64,000 bases of DNA from Herminiimonas arsenitoxidans (GCF_900130075.1 NZ_LT671418.1:3100001-3164000); one strand, 5' to 3'. Positions 48,004 to 59,831 are shown, counted from the first letter of the stretch. Made by a program: numbers and translations. The notes: generated by a model from the sequence alone, not told the origin.

Positions 48004-48160
48004 GTGTTTACGCCAGGAGCATCAAGAGGTGCTTTAGATAATGCCTCTAGGCATCTGTTTTGTAAAGATATCCTGCGGGAAATGTTACATTTCCTGTGGA
48101 AAATGCAACGTTGGCGGAGGCGTTAAACAATCCTGTGTGGATGACGCTTTTTATGATGTA

Positions 48161-48197
48161 AAAAATGCGCCATAACGTGCAGAAATGGCGCATTTTT
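48161..48197 (-). terminator. Terminator of ispB
   Basis: AAAAATGCGCCA (48161-48172) and TGGCGCATTTTT (48186-48197) form a 12-bp stem with T-runs on both strands. It follows ispB and separates it from pilB. Confidence 0.87.
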
Positions 48198-48216
48198 GAA
48201 GATCGTTGCGATGGGT

Positions 48217-49221
48217 TTAGTGATTGCGGTGAACTGCAAACGCGCTGAGTTTGAGCAAGGCTTCTTTGAATGGCGTGTCGGGCAGTGTTGCGATCGATGC
48301 AGTGGCGCGCGCGGAGGCTTCTTCCGCTTTGCGTTTGGTGTAATCCAGCGCACCGGAAGTTGTCACGGCTTGCAATACTGCTTCGAAATGCTGTTCATCG
48401 CCGTTTTCTATACAGCTACGAACCAGCTCACGTTGTTCTGCTGTGCCGTGTTCCATTAAATAGATCAGGGGCAGCGTGGCTTTGCCTTCGCGCAGGTCGT
48501 CGCCGACATTCTTGCCGATATCGTCGGCTTGGCCGGAATAATCGAGTACGTCATCAATCAGCTGAAAGGCAGTGCCGAGCGAGCGGCCATATTCTGCAGC
48601 TGCTTCTATTTGTTCTTCGGATGCGCCGGCGATCAGGGTGCCGAGCTGGGCTGCTGCTTCAAACAATTTGGCTGTTTTCGAGCGGATAACCTGGGTGTAG
48701 CGTTCTTCCGACACGTCAGGGTCATGCATATTTAACAACTGCAGCACTTCGCCTTCTGCGATTACATTGGTCGCATCTGCCAGAATTTGCATGATGCGGA
48801 TGTCGCCAACCGAGACCATCATCTGGAAGGCGCGCGAATACAGGAAGTCGCCGACCAGTACCGAAGCGGCATTGCCGAACAGCGCATTGGCAGTCTTGCG
48901 GCCGCGGCGCAGCGAGGATTCATCGACCACATCGTCGTGCAGCAATGTTGCTGTATGGATAAATTCGACTACGGCAGCCAGTTGGTGGTGATCTGTGCCG
49001 CGATAGCCATAGGCATTGGCCATCAGCAAGACTAATACCGGGCGTATGCGTTTACCGCCGGCGCTGATGATGTAGTCGGCGATTTGATTGACCAGAGCCA
49101 CTTCAGAGTGAAGTTTCTGGCGAATCACGGTATCGACTGCATTCAAATCAGCTGCGATGGGTTGTATAAGCAGGTTTTGAGCGGAGGGTGCGGAAGCGGA
49201 AACCAAGTTGAGCCTGATCAA
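48217..49221 (-). CDS. ispB: Octaprenyl diphosphate synthase
   Basis: A 334-residue long-chain prenyl transferase that makes the ubiquinone side chain. The first Asp-rich motif DDVVD is at 96-100 and the second DDVLD near 223-227, with AGGKRIRP near 54. Product length is inferred from similarity to IspB; other polyprenyl synthases are possible. It is divergent from rplU, as in many proteobacteria. Confidence 0.92.
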   Translation of the reverse strand: MIRLNLVSASAPSAQNLLIQPIAADLNAVDTVIRQKLHSEVALVNQIADYIISAGGKRIRPVLVLLMANAYGYRGTDHHQLAAVVEFIHTATLLHDDVVDESSLRRGRKTANALFGNAASVLVGDFLYSRAFQMMVSVGDIRIMQILADATNVIAEGEVLQLLNMHDPDVSEERYTQVIRSKTAKLFEAAAQLGTLIAGASEEQIEAAAEYGRSLGTAFQLIDDVLDYSGQADDIGKNVGDDLREGKATLPLIYLMEHGTAEQRELVRSCIENGDEQHFEAVLQAVTTSGALDYTKRKAEEASARATASIATLPDTPFKEALLKLSAFAVHRNH

Positions 49222-49337
49222 TAAGCGTTAATTTATGGAATTATACGATGACAAGGGCTGCTAACGTTGCTTGTGCACCACGAAGTGCCCTAGGTATTTG
49301 TCTAAAAGGTCATCTTTTTAGTACTAATACACAGGCT

Positions 49338-49366
49338 TTGACCGAGTCCCTAAGTCCATGTATAAT
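49338..49366 (+). promoter_or_regulatory. Sigma70 promoter of rplU-rpmA
   Basis: TTGACC (49338-49343), a 17-bp spacer and a perfect TATAAT (49361-49366). This is the best promoter match in the window and fits a ribosomal protein operon. The transcript would have a leader of about 75 bases. Confidence 0.88.
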
Positions 49367-49446
49367 TGGAGGTTTTCCCGATTCCGTCTAGCAATTTTCG
49401 GCGGGGCGAAGAGAAAAAGTCCTTAAATCATTTGATGAGGTTTCAC

Positions 49447-49758
49447 ATGTACGCGGTCATAAAAACCGGTGGCAAACAATATAAAGTTGTCGCTGGTGAA
49501 AAATTCAAAGTAGAACAGATACCGGCAGACATTGGATCCGAAATCACCCTTGATCAGGTGCTCGCATTGGGCGCTGGAGAAACCATTAAATTTGGTGCTC
49601 CGCTGGTTGAAGGTGCTACGGTCCTTGCTACGGTTGTCTCCCACGGTCGTCACGATAAAGTGAAGATTTTCAAGATGCGTCGCCGTAAGCACTACCAGAA
49701 GCACCAAGGCCATCGCCAAAATTACACCGAATTGCAGATCGTTTCGATCAACGGCTAA
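49447..49758 (+). CDS. rplU: 50S ribosomal protein L21
   Basis: A 103-residue ribosomal protein. [14 protein letters not shown] at the start and the basic [19 protein letters not shown] segment are standard L21. The frame is open to 49366 but the ATG at 49447 gives the family start. It is followed by rpmA after 38 bases. Confidence 0.97.
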   Translation: MYAVIKTGGKQYKVVAGEKFKVEQIPADIGSEITLDQVLALGAGETIKFGAPLVEGATVLATVVSHGRHDKVKIFKMRRRKHYQKHQGHRQNYTELQIVSING

Positions 49759-49796
49759 GCCGCTGACTCGGACTAACCAGATACAAGGAGTCAGAA

Positions 49797-50054
49797 ATGG
49801 CACATAAAAAAGGCGGCGGCACTACGCGAAATGGTCGTGACTCAGAGTCAAAACGACTGGGCGTTAAAGTCTACGGTGGTCAAGTTATCAATGCAGGCGG
49901 CATCATTGTTCGTCAGCGCGGTACCAAGATGCATCCAGGCGAAAACGTCGGCATGGGCAAGGATCACACCTTGTTCGCATTGACCGATGGCAAAGTAGCT
50001 TTCGTTACCAAAGGCGCATTGCAACGTCATTACGTTACAGTATTGCCAGCTTAA
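49797..50054 (+). CDS. rpmA: 50S ribosomal protein L27
   Basis: An 85-residue ribosomal protein with the N-terminal [18 protein letters not shown] that reaches the peptidyl transferase centre, and the [19 protein letters not shown] core. AAGGAG lies just upstream. Confidence 0.97.
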   Translation: MAHKKGGGTTRNGRDSESKRLGVKVYGGQVINAGGIIVRQRGTKMHPGENVGMGKDHTLFALTDGKVAFVTKGALQRHYVTVLPA

Positions 50055-50076
50055 GTTACTGAAGTAAGCGAAGTAA

Positions 50077-51255
<1,179 letters not shown>

Positions 51256-51342
51256 TAGCTGTACCGGATTACTGATAAACAGTAATCCGGCATCATCACC
51301 GTTCCAGGTGAATCAAAACTAAAACAGAGCCGGGTTAAAAGC

Positions 51343-52461
51343 ATGGACTCCGTCATTCAACAAGCCAAACGCGTCATCATCAAAGTCGGTTCTTCACTCG
51401 TCACTAATGACGGTAAAGGTCTCGATGCTAGTGCCATACAAAAATGGGCTGCGCAAATCGCTCAGTTACGGGCGCTAGGTAAAGAAGTGGTGCTGGTGAG
51501 TTCCGGTGCGATTGTCGAAGGCATGCAACGCCTTGGTTTCGAAAAACGTCCGGTTGGCATTCATGAATTGCAAGCCTGTGCTGCAGTTGGCCAAATGGGC
51601 TTGGCGCAGATTTACGAGACCAGTTTCCGCCAGCATGACGTGCGTACTGCGCAGATATTGCTGACACATGCTGATCTGGCAGACCGCGAACGTTATCTGA
51701 ATGCACGCTCGACCTTGTTCACTTTGTTGCGCTTGGGCGTGGTGCCTATCATCAATGAAAACGACACCGTCGTCACAGACGAGATCAAGTTCGGCGACAA
51801 CGATACCTTGGGTGCTTTGGTCGCGAATCTGATCGAGGCAGATGCCTTGATTATTCTGACTGACCAACGTGGCTTGTTCAGTGCAGATCCGCGCAAAGAT
51901 CCGAATGCTGTGTTCATTCATGACGCCAAGGCTGGCGATGTGACGCTGGAAGCGATGGCAGGCGGCGCTGGTAGTAGTCTCGGTCGTGGTGGCATGTTGA
52001 CGAAAATTCTGGCTGCCAAGCGCGCTGCTTTATCTGGTGCGCATACCGTGATTGCCTGGGGGCGGGAAGATAATGTGCTGACGCGCTTGGCTTCCGGCGA
52101 AGCCATCGGTACACAATTGACGGCACAGACGGCACAACTGACAGCGCGCAAGCAATGGATGGCTGATCATCTGCAAACGGCGGGTGCGGTGGTGTTGGAT
52201 AGTGGCGCAGTACAAAAATTGACTGCCGAAGGCAAATCGCTATTGCCTATCGGTGTGACCGACGTGAGCGGTAATTTTGGTCGTGGTGACGTGATCACTT
52301 GTGTTGATCAATCCGGCCATGCGATTGCACGTGGGATCAGTAATTACGCCAGTTCAGATGCACGTCGCATCATGCGCAAACCTTCAGCGGACATTGCATC
52401 CATACTCGGCTTTGTCGAAGAGCCAGAACTGATACACCGAGACAATCTGGTTTTGCTGTAA
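51343..52461 (+). CDS. proB: Glutamate 5-kinase
   Basis: A 372-residue enzyme that starts proline synthesis from glutamate. The amino acid kinase domain (about 10-265, with [18 protein letters not shown] and [17 protein letters not shown]) is followed by a PUA domain (about 285-365). It is 87 bp after obgE on the same strand and ends at a strong palindromic terminator. Confidence 0.95.
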   Translation: MDSVIQQAKRVIIKVGSSLVTNDGKGLDASAIQKWAAQIAQLRALGKEVVLVSSGAIVEGMQRLGFEKRPVGIHELQACAAVGQMGLAQIYETSFRQHDVRTAQILLTHADLADRERYLNARSTLFTLLRLGVVPIINENDTVVTDEIKFGDNDTLGALVANLIEADALIILTDQRGLFSADPRKDPNAVFIHDAKAGDVTLEAMAGGAGSSLGRGGMLTKILAAKRAALSGAHTVIAWGREDNVLTRLASGEAIGTQLTAQTAQLTARKQWMADHLQTAGAVVLDSGAVQKLTAEGKSLLPIGVTDVSGNFGRGDVITCVDQSGHAIARGISNYASSDARRIMRKPSADIASILGFVEEPELIHRDNLVLL

Positions 52462-52479
52462 TGAAGTGTGCTGCAATAA

Positions 52480-52509
52480 AAAAGGGAGCAATTTAAATTG
52501 CTCCCTTTT
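52480..52509. terminator. Bidirectional terminator between proB and the CNP1-like gene
   Basis: A perfect 30-base palindrome: AAAAGGGAGCAATTT followed at once by its complement, with A and T runs outside. It serves both converging genes. Confidence 0.88.
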
Positions 52510-52512
52510 CAT

Positions 52513-53076
52513 TTATTCGCGCAATAAATCATCCGTCAGTGTTTTGCGGTATTTCATGCGCTCCAACATATCTTTTTCATTTCCGACTATTGTCAGATTG
52601 CTGCAAAAGTAATCCTGCGCCAATGCCGCATGCTGGCGGTTTACTTTGCTGCGAACGATGATTTCCCACTGACTGTTTCGTGCTCGTCCCCAACTGCCAT
52701 CTTCGCGGCCGAAAGCATAAATCTTCTTTTCGAACGTTGCGCAGCGTATGCCTTCGTAACTGACATTTTTGGCGCCGCCCTGGCTAACTGCGACCAGCGT
52801 GTAGCGTATGACACCGTCTTTGCCTATCACTAGCGATTTTTTATCCAGTGCAAAGGTTTGAGTGGCGGTTGGCCCGACATAGAAGGGCTGCAGGTTTTCG
52901 ACCTTGGGGGCGGGCGGCAGCTCTGCTTCTATTTCTTCCCATGGTTGAGCCTCTTCATTGTCAAAGCCTTTGTTGTATTCCGGCTGTTGCGCAATGGAAA
53001 TGTGTGCCGTAGCTAAAAGCAGCACGCCGAGCAGCGTTTGCGCCAATTTGCGCGAGAGTAAGAAAGACTTATTCAT
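52513..53076 (-). CDS. CNP1-like exported protein
   Basis: A 187-residue protein with a signal peptide ending near residue 27 ([10 protein letters not shown]) and the CNP1-like domain covering most of the rest ([38 protein letters not shown]). One cysteine pair (RCATF, YFCSNL) may form a disulfide. The role is unknown. The ATG at 53076 overlaps the rppH stop by eight bases; the frame is open upstream but would lie inside rppH. Confidence 0.82.
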   Translation of the reverse strand: MNKSFLLSRKLAQTLLGVLLLATAHISIAQQPEYNKGFDNEEAQPWEEIEAELPPAPKVENLQPFYVGPTATQTFALDKKSLVIGKDGVIRYTLVAVSQGGAKNVSYEGIRCATFEKKIYAFGREDGSWGRARNSQWEIIVRSKVNRQHAALAQDYFCSNLTIVGNEKDMLERMKYRKTLTDDLLRE

Positions 53077-53653
53077 TGTCAGGTTTGGTCTTTTCAGTAG
53101 GTGGCTCGTCGGTTCTGTGCGAGGTGTGAGTCTGCCGCAAGTAACGCGCCGTGTTGTGTTGTGGAGGGACGTGCGGTGCCGGGCGAGACAGAAAACGTGA
53201 TAATTCCTGCAATGCGCGTTGATACACATCCCGTTTGAATTCGATGACGACGTCGAGTGGAACCCAGTAGTCGTGCCAACGCCAGGCATCGAATTCCGGA
53301 TGCTCAGTCATGCGCAGATTGACATCGCAATCGCGTCCGACCATGCGCAGCAGAAACCAGATTTGTTTCTGGCCTTTGTAATGACCACGAATTTCCCGTT
53401 TGATGAAATGATCGGGGACTTCATAGCGTAGCCAGTCGCGCGTGCGACCGATGATTTTGACGTGCTCCGCCCGTAAGCCGACTTCTTCTTCCAGCTCGCG
53501 ATACATCGCCTGCTCGGGGGTCTCGCCAAATTTAATGCCGCCTTGTGGAAATTGCCACGAATGCTCACGCACCCGCTTGCCCCACCACACCTCATTCCGG
53601 GTATTGATCAGAATGATGCCGACGTTAGGGCGAAAGCCTTCACGGTCCAGCAT
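53069..53653 (-). CDS. rppH: RNA 5'-pyrophosphohydrolase
   Basis: A 194-residue Nudix enzyme that removes pyrophosphate from mRNA 5' ends and so starts decay by RNase E. The [15 protein letters not shown] start, [11 protein letters not shown] and the Nudix box up to RELEEEVGL are intact. I chose the ATG at 53653, with GAGG six bases upstream. A basic, Pro/His-rich tail of about 40 residues extends past the fold. It is divergent from proS. Confidence 0.94.
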   Translation of the reverse strand: MLDREGFRPNVGIILINTRNEVWWGKRVREHSWQFPQGGIKFGETPEQAMYRELEEEVGLRAEHVKIIGRTRDWLRYEVPDHFIKREIRGHYKGQKQIWFLLRMVGRDCDVNLRMTEHPEFDAWRWHDYWVPLDVVIEFKRDVYQRALQELSRFLSRPAPHVPPQHNTARYLRQTHTSHRTDEPPTEKTKPDNE

Positions 53654-53855
53654 GTTGTACCTCAAAACTTTCTGCGACTAACGGCCCCTCAATCGAACAT
53701 TGTCACCTGTGCGGCCTTATACCGTCGGCTCGCGCAATGACGCGCGAACAACGGAGAGTGCAATCAATTGTACGAAGAGTGGGTGCATCAGCCTGCTAAT
53801 CCTTTAAAATTGAGTTGATTATAACCCTCTCTCTTTTTAAAAAGAATTCATCGTC

Positions 53856-55589
53856 ATGCGCGCATCCCGTTTTTTCATTTCCACTCTCAAAGAAGCTCCT
53901 TCCGACGCAGAAATCGTCAGTCATAAACTGATGATGCGCGCCGGCATGATCAAGCGCATCGGCTCTGGTATCTATACCTATATGCCTATGGGTTTGCGCG
54001 TGATCCGCAAGGTGGAAGCGATTGTCCGGGAGGAAATGAATCGGGCCAATGCGATTGAGCTGTTGATGCCATTAGTGCAACCAGCTGAACTCTGGCAGGA
54101 AACCGGCCGCTGGGACAAAATGGGCGCGGAATTGATGCGCGTCAAGGATAGACATGGCCGCGATTACGCGATTCAGCCGACTTCGGAAGAAGTCGTGACC
54201 GATGTAGTGCGGTCGGAAATCAAATCCTACCGCCAGATGCCTATCAATTTTTATCATATTCAGACCAAATTCCGCGATGAGCGTCGTCCACGCTTTGGCC
54301 TGATGCGCGGTCGCGAATTCACGATGAAAGATGCTTATTCCTTCGACCGTGACGTCGATGGCTTGAAGCGTTCTTACCAAAACATGTTTGACGCCTACGT
54401 CAAAATCTTCAATCGCTTCGGCCTGCAGTTCCGCGCGGTGGCAGCAGATAACGGCGCGATCGGCGGTTCCGGTTCGCATGAATTCCACGTCATTGCCGAT
54501 ACTGGCGAAGATGCCATCGTCTACTGCCCGAATTCCGATTACGCGGCGAATATGGAAGCAGCAGAAGCTTTGCCTTTGATTACTGAGCGTGGCGCAGCAA
54601 CTCAGGCCCTGACCAAGACGGCGACGCCGGGCAAGGCCAAATGTGAAGACGTGGCTGCCTTGCTGAATTTGCCATTGGCGCAAACCGTTAAATCCATCGT
54701 TCTGACGGTGGAAAAAGAAGAAAAAGGCGTCGTCAGCAAGCAAGTCTGGCTCTTGCTCTTGCGCGGTGATCATGAATTGAATGAAGTCAAAGCCGCGAAA
54801 ATTCCAGGCATTACCGGTTACCGTTTCGCCAATGAAGCAGAAATCGTGGAATGGTTCGGCACGCCACCTGGCTACCTCGGTCCTATCAATACCAAAAAGC
54901 CTGTGAACGTGGTGGTTGATCGTACCGTTGCCAACATGCATGACTTTGTCTGCGGCGCGAACGAAGTCGATTTCCATTTCACCGGTGTGAACTGGGGTCG
55001 AGATTTGCCGGAAGCACAGGTATTCGATATCCGTAATGTAGTGGAGGGCGATCCTTCACCGGATGGTAAGGGCGTGCTGGCAATTCAACGCGGGATCGAA
55101 GTTGGCCACGTCTTCCAGTTGGGTACGGCGTATTCCGAATCGATGAAGGCAACCTACCTCGATGAAAATGGCAAGCCACAACTGATACAAATGGGTTGCT
55201 ACGGCATCGGCGTGACACGCATTCTGGGTGCGGCAATCGAACAGAACTTCGACGATAAAGGCATCATCTGGCCGACCGCATTGGCACCGTTTGAAGTGGT
55301 CTTGTGTCCTATGGGATATGACCGCAGCGAAGCCGTCAAGGCAGAAACCGACAAGCTGTATGAAGCATTGCAAGCTGCAGGTGTGGACGTGATTCTGGAC
55401 GATCGTGGTGAGCGTCCAGGCGCGATGTTTGCCGATTGGGAATTGATCGGCGTGCCGCATCGTATCGTTGTCGGTGATCGTGGCTTGAAAGAAGGCAAGC
55501 TGGAATATCAAGGCCGTCGCGATGCGGCTGCCACGCCGGTTGCGCTGGATGAAATGCTGGCCTTCGTTAAAGCCAAACTGGCTGCGTAA
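53856..55589 (+). CDS. proS: Prolyl-tRNA synthetase, bacterial type
   Basis: A 577-residue class II synthetase with the three class II motifs split by an INS editing domain (about 224-400; [33 protein letters not shown]). [25 protein letters not shown] is the motif 2 area and [12 protein letters not shown] motif 3. The C-terminal anticodon domain is complete. Confidence 0.96.
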   Translation: MRASRFFISTLKEAPSDAEIVSHKLMMRAGMIKRIGSGIYTYMPMGLRVIRKVEAIVREEMNRANAIELLMPLVQPAELWQETGRWDKMGAELMRVKDRHGRDYAIQPTSEEVVTDVVRSEIKSYRQMPINFYHIQTKFRDERRPRFGLMRGREFTMKDAYSFDRDVDGLKRSYQNMFDAYVKIFNRFGLQFRAVAADNGAIGGSGSHEFHVIADTGEDAIVYCPNSDYAANMEAAEALPLITERGAATQALTKTATPGKAKCEDVAALLNLPLAQTVKSIVLTVEKEEKGVVSKQVWLLLLRGDHELNEVKAAKIPGITGYRFANEAEIVEWFGTPPGYLGPINTKKPVNVVVDRTVANMHDFVCGANEVDFHFTGVNWGRDLPEAQVFDIRNVVEGDPSPDGKGVLAIQRGIEVGHVFQLGTAYSESMKATYLDENGKPQLIQMGCYGIGVTRILGAAIEQNFDDKGIIWPTALAPFEVVLCPMGYDRSEAVKAETDKLYEALQAAGVDVILDDRGERPGAMFADWELIGVPHRIVVGDRGLKEGKLEYQGRRDAAATPVALDEMLAFVKAKLAA

Positions 55590-55597
55590 CTGCTGCG

Positions 55598-56356
55598 ATG
55601 CGTCAAGCGACAGTGAATACAGCAATGAGCCATTTCACGATGACTATCGATGAAATGGCTCATCGTTCGCTGCTTGTGCTGGCACCATCGTTGTCTGGAT
55701 ATCGGAAGTGTTTTCGTCTCATCGCTTGTGCATGTGCGCTCACGTTGATGAGCACAACGACAGTCTTTGCCGGTAATCAAAAAGAAGAAGCCATGGCGGA
55801 TTCGGTACGTATCGCTTTATCGCGTGCGATCACCGATCCGCGTCCTCCGATTCCACAATTTTCCGATATCAGCGAACGCCTCGATTATTTGCATTGGCTG
55901 GGCGAGATGTCGGATCGGCTTTACAAGCGGATTCCAGATCAACAGGTGCGCATCGAATTCTTGCGCACGACTTGGTATGAGGCGCGACGTGCCGGACTTG
56001 ATCCAGCCCTGGTATTGGGTTTGATACAGGTGGAGTCGGCATTTCGCAAGTACGCAGTGTCACCGGTTGGTGCACATGGTTATATGCAAGTCATGCCGTT
56101 CTGGACGCGTGTGATAGGTGATGGTGATCGCAGCAAGTTGTTCCACATGCAGAGCAATCTACGGTTTGGCTGTTCCATCTTGCGTATGTATCTGGATATG
56201 GAGAAGGGCGATTTATTTCTGGCGCTAGGGCGTTACAACGGTAGTCGCGGTCGTCCTGAATATCCGAACGCTGTATTGGCCGCCTGGAAAAAATGGGAGC
56301 ATCAGCGCGAAACTTTGAAGACGGTCGCTGCAGAAGATAGCGCCGGCAGAAAGTAG
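55598..56356 (+). CDS. Lytic murein transglycosylase, SLT domain
   Basis: A 252-residue exported transglycosylase. The catalytic glutamate is in GLIQVESAFRKYAVSPVGAHGYMQVMP, the SLT family signature, and NLRFGCSILRMYL follows. The N-terminal 55 residues contain the hydrophobic signal region; the exact start is uncertain, with ATGs at 55598, 55625, 55640 and 55655 and no clear ribosome site. It cleaves murein glycan strands in the periplasm. It lies 8 bases after proS. Confidence 0.85.
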   Translation: MRQATVNTAMSHFTMTIDEMAHRSLLVLAPSLSGYRKCFRLIACACALTLMSTTTVFAGNQKEEAMADSVRIALSRAITDPRPPIPQFSDISERLDYLHWLGEMSDRLYKRIPDQQVRIEFLRTTWYEARRAGLDPALVLGLIQVESAFRKYAVSPVGAHGYMQVMPFWTRVIGDGDRSKLFHMQSNLRFGCSILRMYLDMEKGDLFLALGRYNGSRGRPEYPNAVLAAWKKWEHQRETLKTVAAEDSAGRK

Positions 56357-56375
56357 GGCTGTGTCTTGCTAGTAG

Positions 56376-56412
56376 AAACAAAAACGCCCGCGCGATGCGG
56401 GCGTTTTTGTTT
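56376..56412. terminator. Bidirectional terminator, transglycosylase / H1-like gene
   Basis: AAACAAAAACGCCCGC and its exact complement GCGGGCGTTTTTGTTT enclose a short GCGAT loop. The A and T runs serve both converging genes. Confidence 0.9.
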
Positions 56413-56426
56413 GCCACACGGACAAA

Positions 56427-56870
56427 TTATTTCAAGTGACCCGAAATGAGTTTAGTCATTTCAAACATGGATACTTGTTTCTTGCCGCCAAAGACTGCTT
56501 TCAGCTTTTCATCTGCATCGATCATGCGTTTGTTGGCTTCATTTTGCAGCTTGAACTTCTTGATGTATTCCCACACTTTTTTAGTTACTTCAGTGCGAGG
56601 TGCTGGCGCGGCACCGATAACAGCGGCCAACAGAGCGGACGGTGTTACTGGTTTCATGAATGCTGCGTTAGGCTTGCGTGCAGTTGCTGGCTTTTTCGCT
56701 GCTACTTTTTTCGCTGCTGGTTTTTTAGCGGCTACTTTTTTTGCAGGAGCGGCTTTCTTAGCTGGCGCTGCTTTTTTTGCTGGTGCTGCTTTTTTCGCTG
56801 CTACTGGTTTTTTCGCAGCTGCTTTCTTGGCGACCGGTTTTTTGGCCGCTGGTTTTTTGGCTGTTGCCAT
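56427..56870 (-). CDS. Histone H1-like SWIB domain protein
   Basis: A 147-residue DNA-binding protein. The N-terminal half (about 1-70) is built from Ala/Lys/Pro repeats of the AAKKPVAKK and APAKKA type, as in histone H1 tails. The C-terminal half (about 72-145) is a SWIB/MDM2 domain (PNAAFMKPVTPSALLAAVIG onward). GAAGGAGG lies upstream of the ATG at 56870, which settles the start. It probably packs or bends DNA; similar proteins occur in Burkholderiales and Chlamydiae. The repeat tract can change length between strains. Confidence 0.9.
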   Translation of the reverse strand: MATAKKPAAKKPVAKKAAAKKPVAAKKAAPAKKAAPAKKAAPAKKVAAKKPAAKKVAAKKPATARKPNAAFMKPVTPSALLAAVIGAAPAPRTEVTKKVWEYIKKFKLQNEANKRMIDADEKLKAVFGGKKQVSMFEMTKLISGHLK

Positions 56871-57193
56871 CTTCAAACCTCCTTCACATTGTGTTGGGAA
56901 ATTGCGCCAATTCACGCATCGTCAATAGTGGTGTGGTTTTTCTTGCCACGCAAGTGTTTTTTGTGCGTTTCCCTCTGTATTTGTAGGCTGGACGCCACGT
57001 ATCGTGCATAGAGGGAAGCGCGGATGGTTTATTCGCTTCGTTCGGCTTGTTTTTGTGGTGATGCCGAGAAGGATAGCGGTGAGTTTTTTGGTGCTGAAAA
57101 GAGGGTGTCGGAAGACGATTGGATCGGTTTTTTTTGCGAGTTATCGCTCTCGATTTGGATGCGCTGATGCGCTATAAAGTGTTTGGACATAAA
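56871..57193. other. Intergenic region upstream of the H1-like gene
   Basis: About 320 bp between the H1-like gene and the ffh terminator. It must hold the H1-like gene promoter on the minus strand, but I see no convincing -35/-10 pair, no gene and no repeat. Confidence 0.5.
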
Positions 57194-57222
57194 AAAGCCC
57201 GGTCTCTAGCGAGCCGGGCTTT
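57194..57222 (-). terminator. ffh terminator
   Basis: AAAGCCCGG (57194-57202) pairs with CCGGGCTTT (57214-57222); on the minus strand the stem ends in a run of six T. Confidence 0.87.
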
Positions 57223-57238
57223 CAGATAAAACGGGAAA

Positions 57239-58606
57239 TTAGCGCATTCCTGGCAGCATGCCTTTCATGCCGCGCATCATTTTCATCATATTGCCGCCTT
57301 TGAGTTTCTTCATCATGGTCTGCATTTGATCGAATTGCGCCAGCATGCGGTTGACTTCCTGCACCTGAACGCCGGCACCGGTTGCGATACGGCGTTTGCG
57401 TGAAGCCTTGATCAATTCCGGTTTGGAGCGTTCTTGCGGCGTCATGGAATTGATGATGCCTTCCATGCGGATGACCTGTTTGTCAGCCATCCCCATATTG
57501 GCACCGCTGGCAGCCTGCTGCAGTTGCGCCGGGAGTTTGTCCATCAGATTGGACATGCCACCCATCTTCTTCATTTGCGCCAATTGGGATTTGAAATCGT
57601 TCAAATCGAATTTGCCGCCGACTTTGATCTTTTGCGCGAGTCCGGCAGCGGCGTCCATGTCGACGCCTTTGCGGGCTTCCTCGACCAAGGCCAGGATGTC
57701 GCCCATGCCGAGAATACGATCAGCCATGCGGGCTGGATCGAAGGCTTCCAGGCCGTCCAGTTTTTCAGCGACGCCGGCGAATTTGATTGGTTTGCCAGTG
57801 ATATGGCGTACCGACAGCGCGGCACCGCCACGTGAGTCACCGTCCAGTTTGGTCAGGACGATACCGGTCAAAGGCAGCGCATCGCTAAAGGCCTTGGCGG
57901 TATTGATCGCATCTTGCCCCAACATGGCATCGACCACGAACAGGGTTTCGATAGGTTTGACTGCTGCATGCAAAGCCTTGATTTCCAGCATCATGGCTTC
58001 GTCGATGCCGAGTCGGCCGGCGGTATCGATGATCAGAACGTCGTGGTAATGACGTTTGGCGTAGTCCAATGCGGCTAGCGCGATATCGACTGGCTTGTCG
58101 GTAGGTTCCGACGGGAAGAAGTCGGCGCCAACTTGCGCGGTGACGGTTTGCAGCTGACCGATCGCGGCAGGGCGATAAACGTCGGCGGAAACGGTCAGGA
58201 CTTTTTTCTTCTTTTGCTCGCGCAAATATTTCGCTAGCTTACCGACGGTAGTGGTTTTACCTGCACCTTGCAAACCGGCCATCAGGATGACGGCAGGCGG
58301 TTGGGTGGCGAAATTCAGTTGCGATGCTTCCGGGCCGAGATCGGCACCCATGATGGCGGCCAGTTCGCGTTGCACCACGCCGACCAGTGCTTGGCCAGGT
58401 GAGAGCGAACCGATGACATCTTCGCCCATCGCTTTTTCTTTGACGCGGCTGATGAATTCGCGGACGGCAGGCAGGGCAACGTCGGCTTCGAGCAAGGCCA
58501 GACGAACTTCGCGCAGCATTTCTGCAGTGTTGGTTTCCGTCAGGCGCGCTTCTCCGCGCATGGTTTTGACGGCTTTGGCTAGGCGTTGGGTGAGATTGTC
58601 GAGCAT
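57239..58606 (-). CDS. ffh: Signal recognition particle protein Ffh
   Basis: A 455-residue GTPase that targets membrane proteins co-translationally with 4.5S RNA. The N domain is at 1-95, the P-loop GLQGAGKTTT at 111-120, the G domain includes DTAGRLGIDE and TKLDGDSRGG, and the Met-rich M domain (about 325-455) binds the signal peptide. It stands alone, with its own terminator. Confidence 0.97.
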   Translation of the reverse strand: MLDNLTQRLAKAVKTMRGEARLTETNTAEMLREVRLALLEADVALPAVREFISRVKEKAMGEDVIGSLSPGQALVGVVQRELAAIMGADLGPEASQLNFATQPPAVILMAGLQGAGKTTTVGKLAKYLREQKKKKVLTVSADVYRPAAIGQLQTVTAQVGADFFPSEPTDKPVDIALAALDYAKRHYHDVLIIDTAGRLGIDEAMMLEIKALHAAVKPIETLFVVDAMLGQDAINTAKAFSDALPLTGIVLTKLDGDSRGGAALSVRHITGKPIKFAGVAEKLDGLEAFDPARMADRILGMGDILALVEEARKGVDMDAAAGLAQKIKVGGKFDLNDFKSQLAQMKKMGGMSNLMDKLPAQLQQAASGANMGMADKQVIRMEGIINSMTPQERSKPELIKASRKRRIATGAGVQVQEVNRMLAQFDQMQTMMKKLKGGNMMKMMRGMKGMLPGMR

Positions 58607-59021
58607 GAATGAATGGCTGAAATATCAAAGAGGGTGAAGCAACAGGCTGCTGTGGGGGAATACACACTGCGGCGGCAAGCCTCATTTTAACCGATGCGGT
58701 GGCGGATGCGCCTAGGCATGAGAGATAGTTGTCCGTTGAGCTTCTATATATAGTGCGTCAGCAGACATGTGGCTTCTAGTCGGAATGACAAGGTGCCGTG
58801 CCGGATGAGGCGATAGGTAAGGATTCTTGCAATGTGTTCATGTTGTATAAGCGTTTTTTCTCGGCTGATGGTAATGTCGCGAGAGCAATTCTTGCGATAA
58901 GCGCGCACCTAGGCAAAGAGGGCTGAGTATGGAAATTGCTAGAACATGAAACAAGGTGCGGGTGCGGTGTTTGGGCTTTTCTCCCGCAGGATGTTCGGAT
59001 CACATGGTGTAAACTTAAATA
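58607..59021. other. 415-bp intergenic region between ffh and the CcsA-like gene
   Basis: This gap lies between two divergent genes and should hold both promoters. I found no gene with a ribosome site, no RNA family I recognise, and no inverted repeat beyond chance length. Confidence 0.5.
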
Positions 59022-59831
59022 ATGTACACATACTTTTTTGTCTTGGCGGCTTTGTTCTATGCGGTTTGCGCATTCTTGCCGTCAAAAAATCGCATGGCGA
59101 TTTCCATTGGCACCCTGATCGGTTGGCTTTTGCATGGCGGCGCGTTGTGGGTGGACGTGATCGGACATGATGCGCTGCGCATGGGATTTGCCATCATGCT
59201 GTCCGGCGCTTTGTGGATTTCTGTTGCGGCTTACTGGTTGGAAAATCGCAATTTCAGTCTGGACGGTTTGCGTATCCTGGTGTTGCCGTGTGCGGCAGTG
59301 GGTGTGCTGCTGCCTACGATTTTCCCCGGCAGCATGATTCCACTCGTGGGTAAGTCAGCACTTTTCCCTTGGCATATTGCGATTGCGATGCTGGCCTACA
59401 GCACATTAACGATTGCGGCTTTCCATGCTGTCCTGATGGCTTTGCAAGAATCCAAGTTGCATACGCGTGTGAGCGTGCAAAAAACAGGTTGGTTCTCGTT
59501 GGCGATAGATCGTCTGCCGGCGTTGTTGACGATGGAAAAATTGCTGTTTCGTCTGATCGGGTTTGGTTTCTTCCTGCTGACCTTGACGGTATTGTCCGGC
59601 GTCATCTTCTCTGAAGAGTTATTCGGCAAGGCTTTCAAATGGGATCACAAAACGATATTCACGATGCTGTCGTGGGTTTTATTTGGTGTGTTGCTGGCTG
59701 GACGCAAGTGGCGCGGCTGGCGCGGCAAGACGGCACTGAGTTTTACGCTGACGGGTTTTACGACCTTGTTTTTGGCCTATGTCGGCAGCCGCTTCGTGTT
59801 TGAAGTCATATTGCATCGGAGTCTTGCATGA
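59022..59831 (+). CDS. CcsA/CcmC-like inner-membrane protein (YpjD type)
   Basis: A 269-residue membrane protein with about eight helices, of the cytochrome c assembly superfamily. A histidine in the FPWHIAIAMLAYS segment (about residue 113) and another in KWDHKTIFTML (about 209) fit haem-ligand positions. Homologues next to ffh in proteobacteria are annotated YpjD; a role in cytochrome c maturation is plausible but unproven. It overlaps the next gene by four bases. Confidence 0.8.
   Translation: MYTYFFVLAALFYAVCAFLPSKNRMAISIGTLIGWLLHGGALWVDVIGHDALRMGFAIMLSGALWISVAAYWLENRNFSLDGLRILVLPCAAVGVLLPTIFPGSMIPLVGKSALFPWHIAIAMLAYSTLTIAAFHAVLMALQESKLHTRVSVQKTGWFSLAIDRLPALLTMEKLLFRLIGFGFFLLTLTVLSGVIFSEELFGKAFKWDHKTIFTMLSWVLFGVLLAGRKWRGWRGKTALSFTLTGFTTLFLAYVGSRFVFEVILHRSLA

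Noticed and set aside
56436..57011. Plus-strand frames rich in Phe/Cys over the H1-like gene
   Set aside because: They are the complement of the Lys/Ala repeat tract and not real genes.
58826..58851. TTGCAA and TATAAG as a promoter in the ffh / CcsA-like gap
   Set aside because: The spacer is only 13 bp, too short for a sigma70 promoter.
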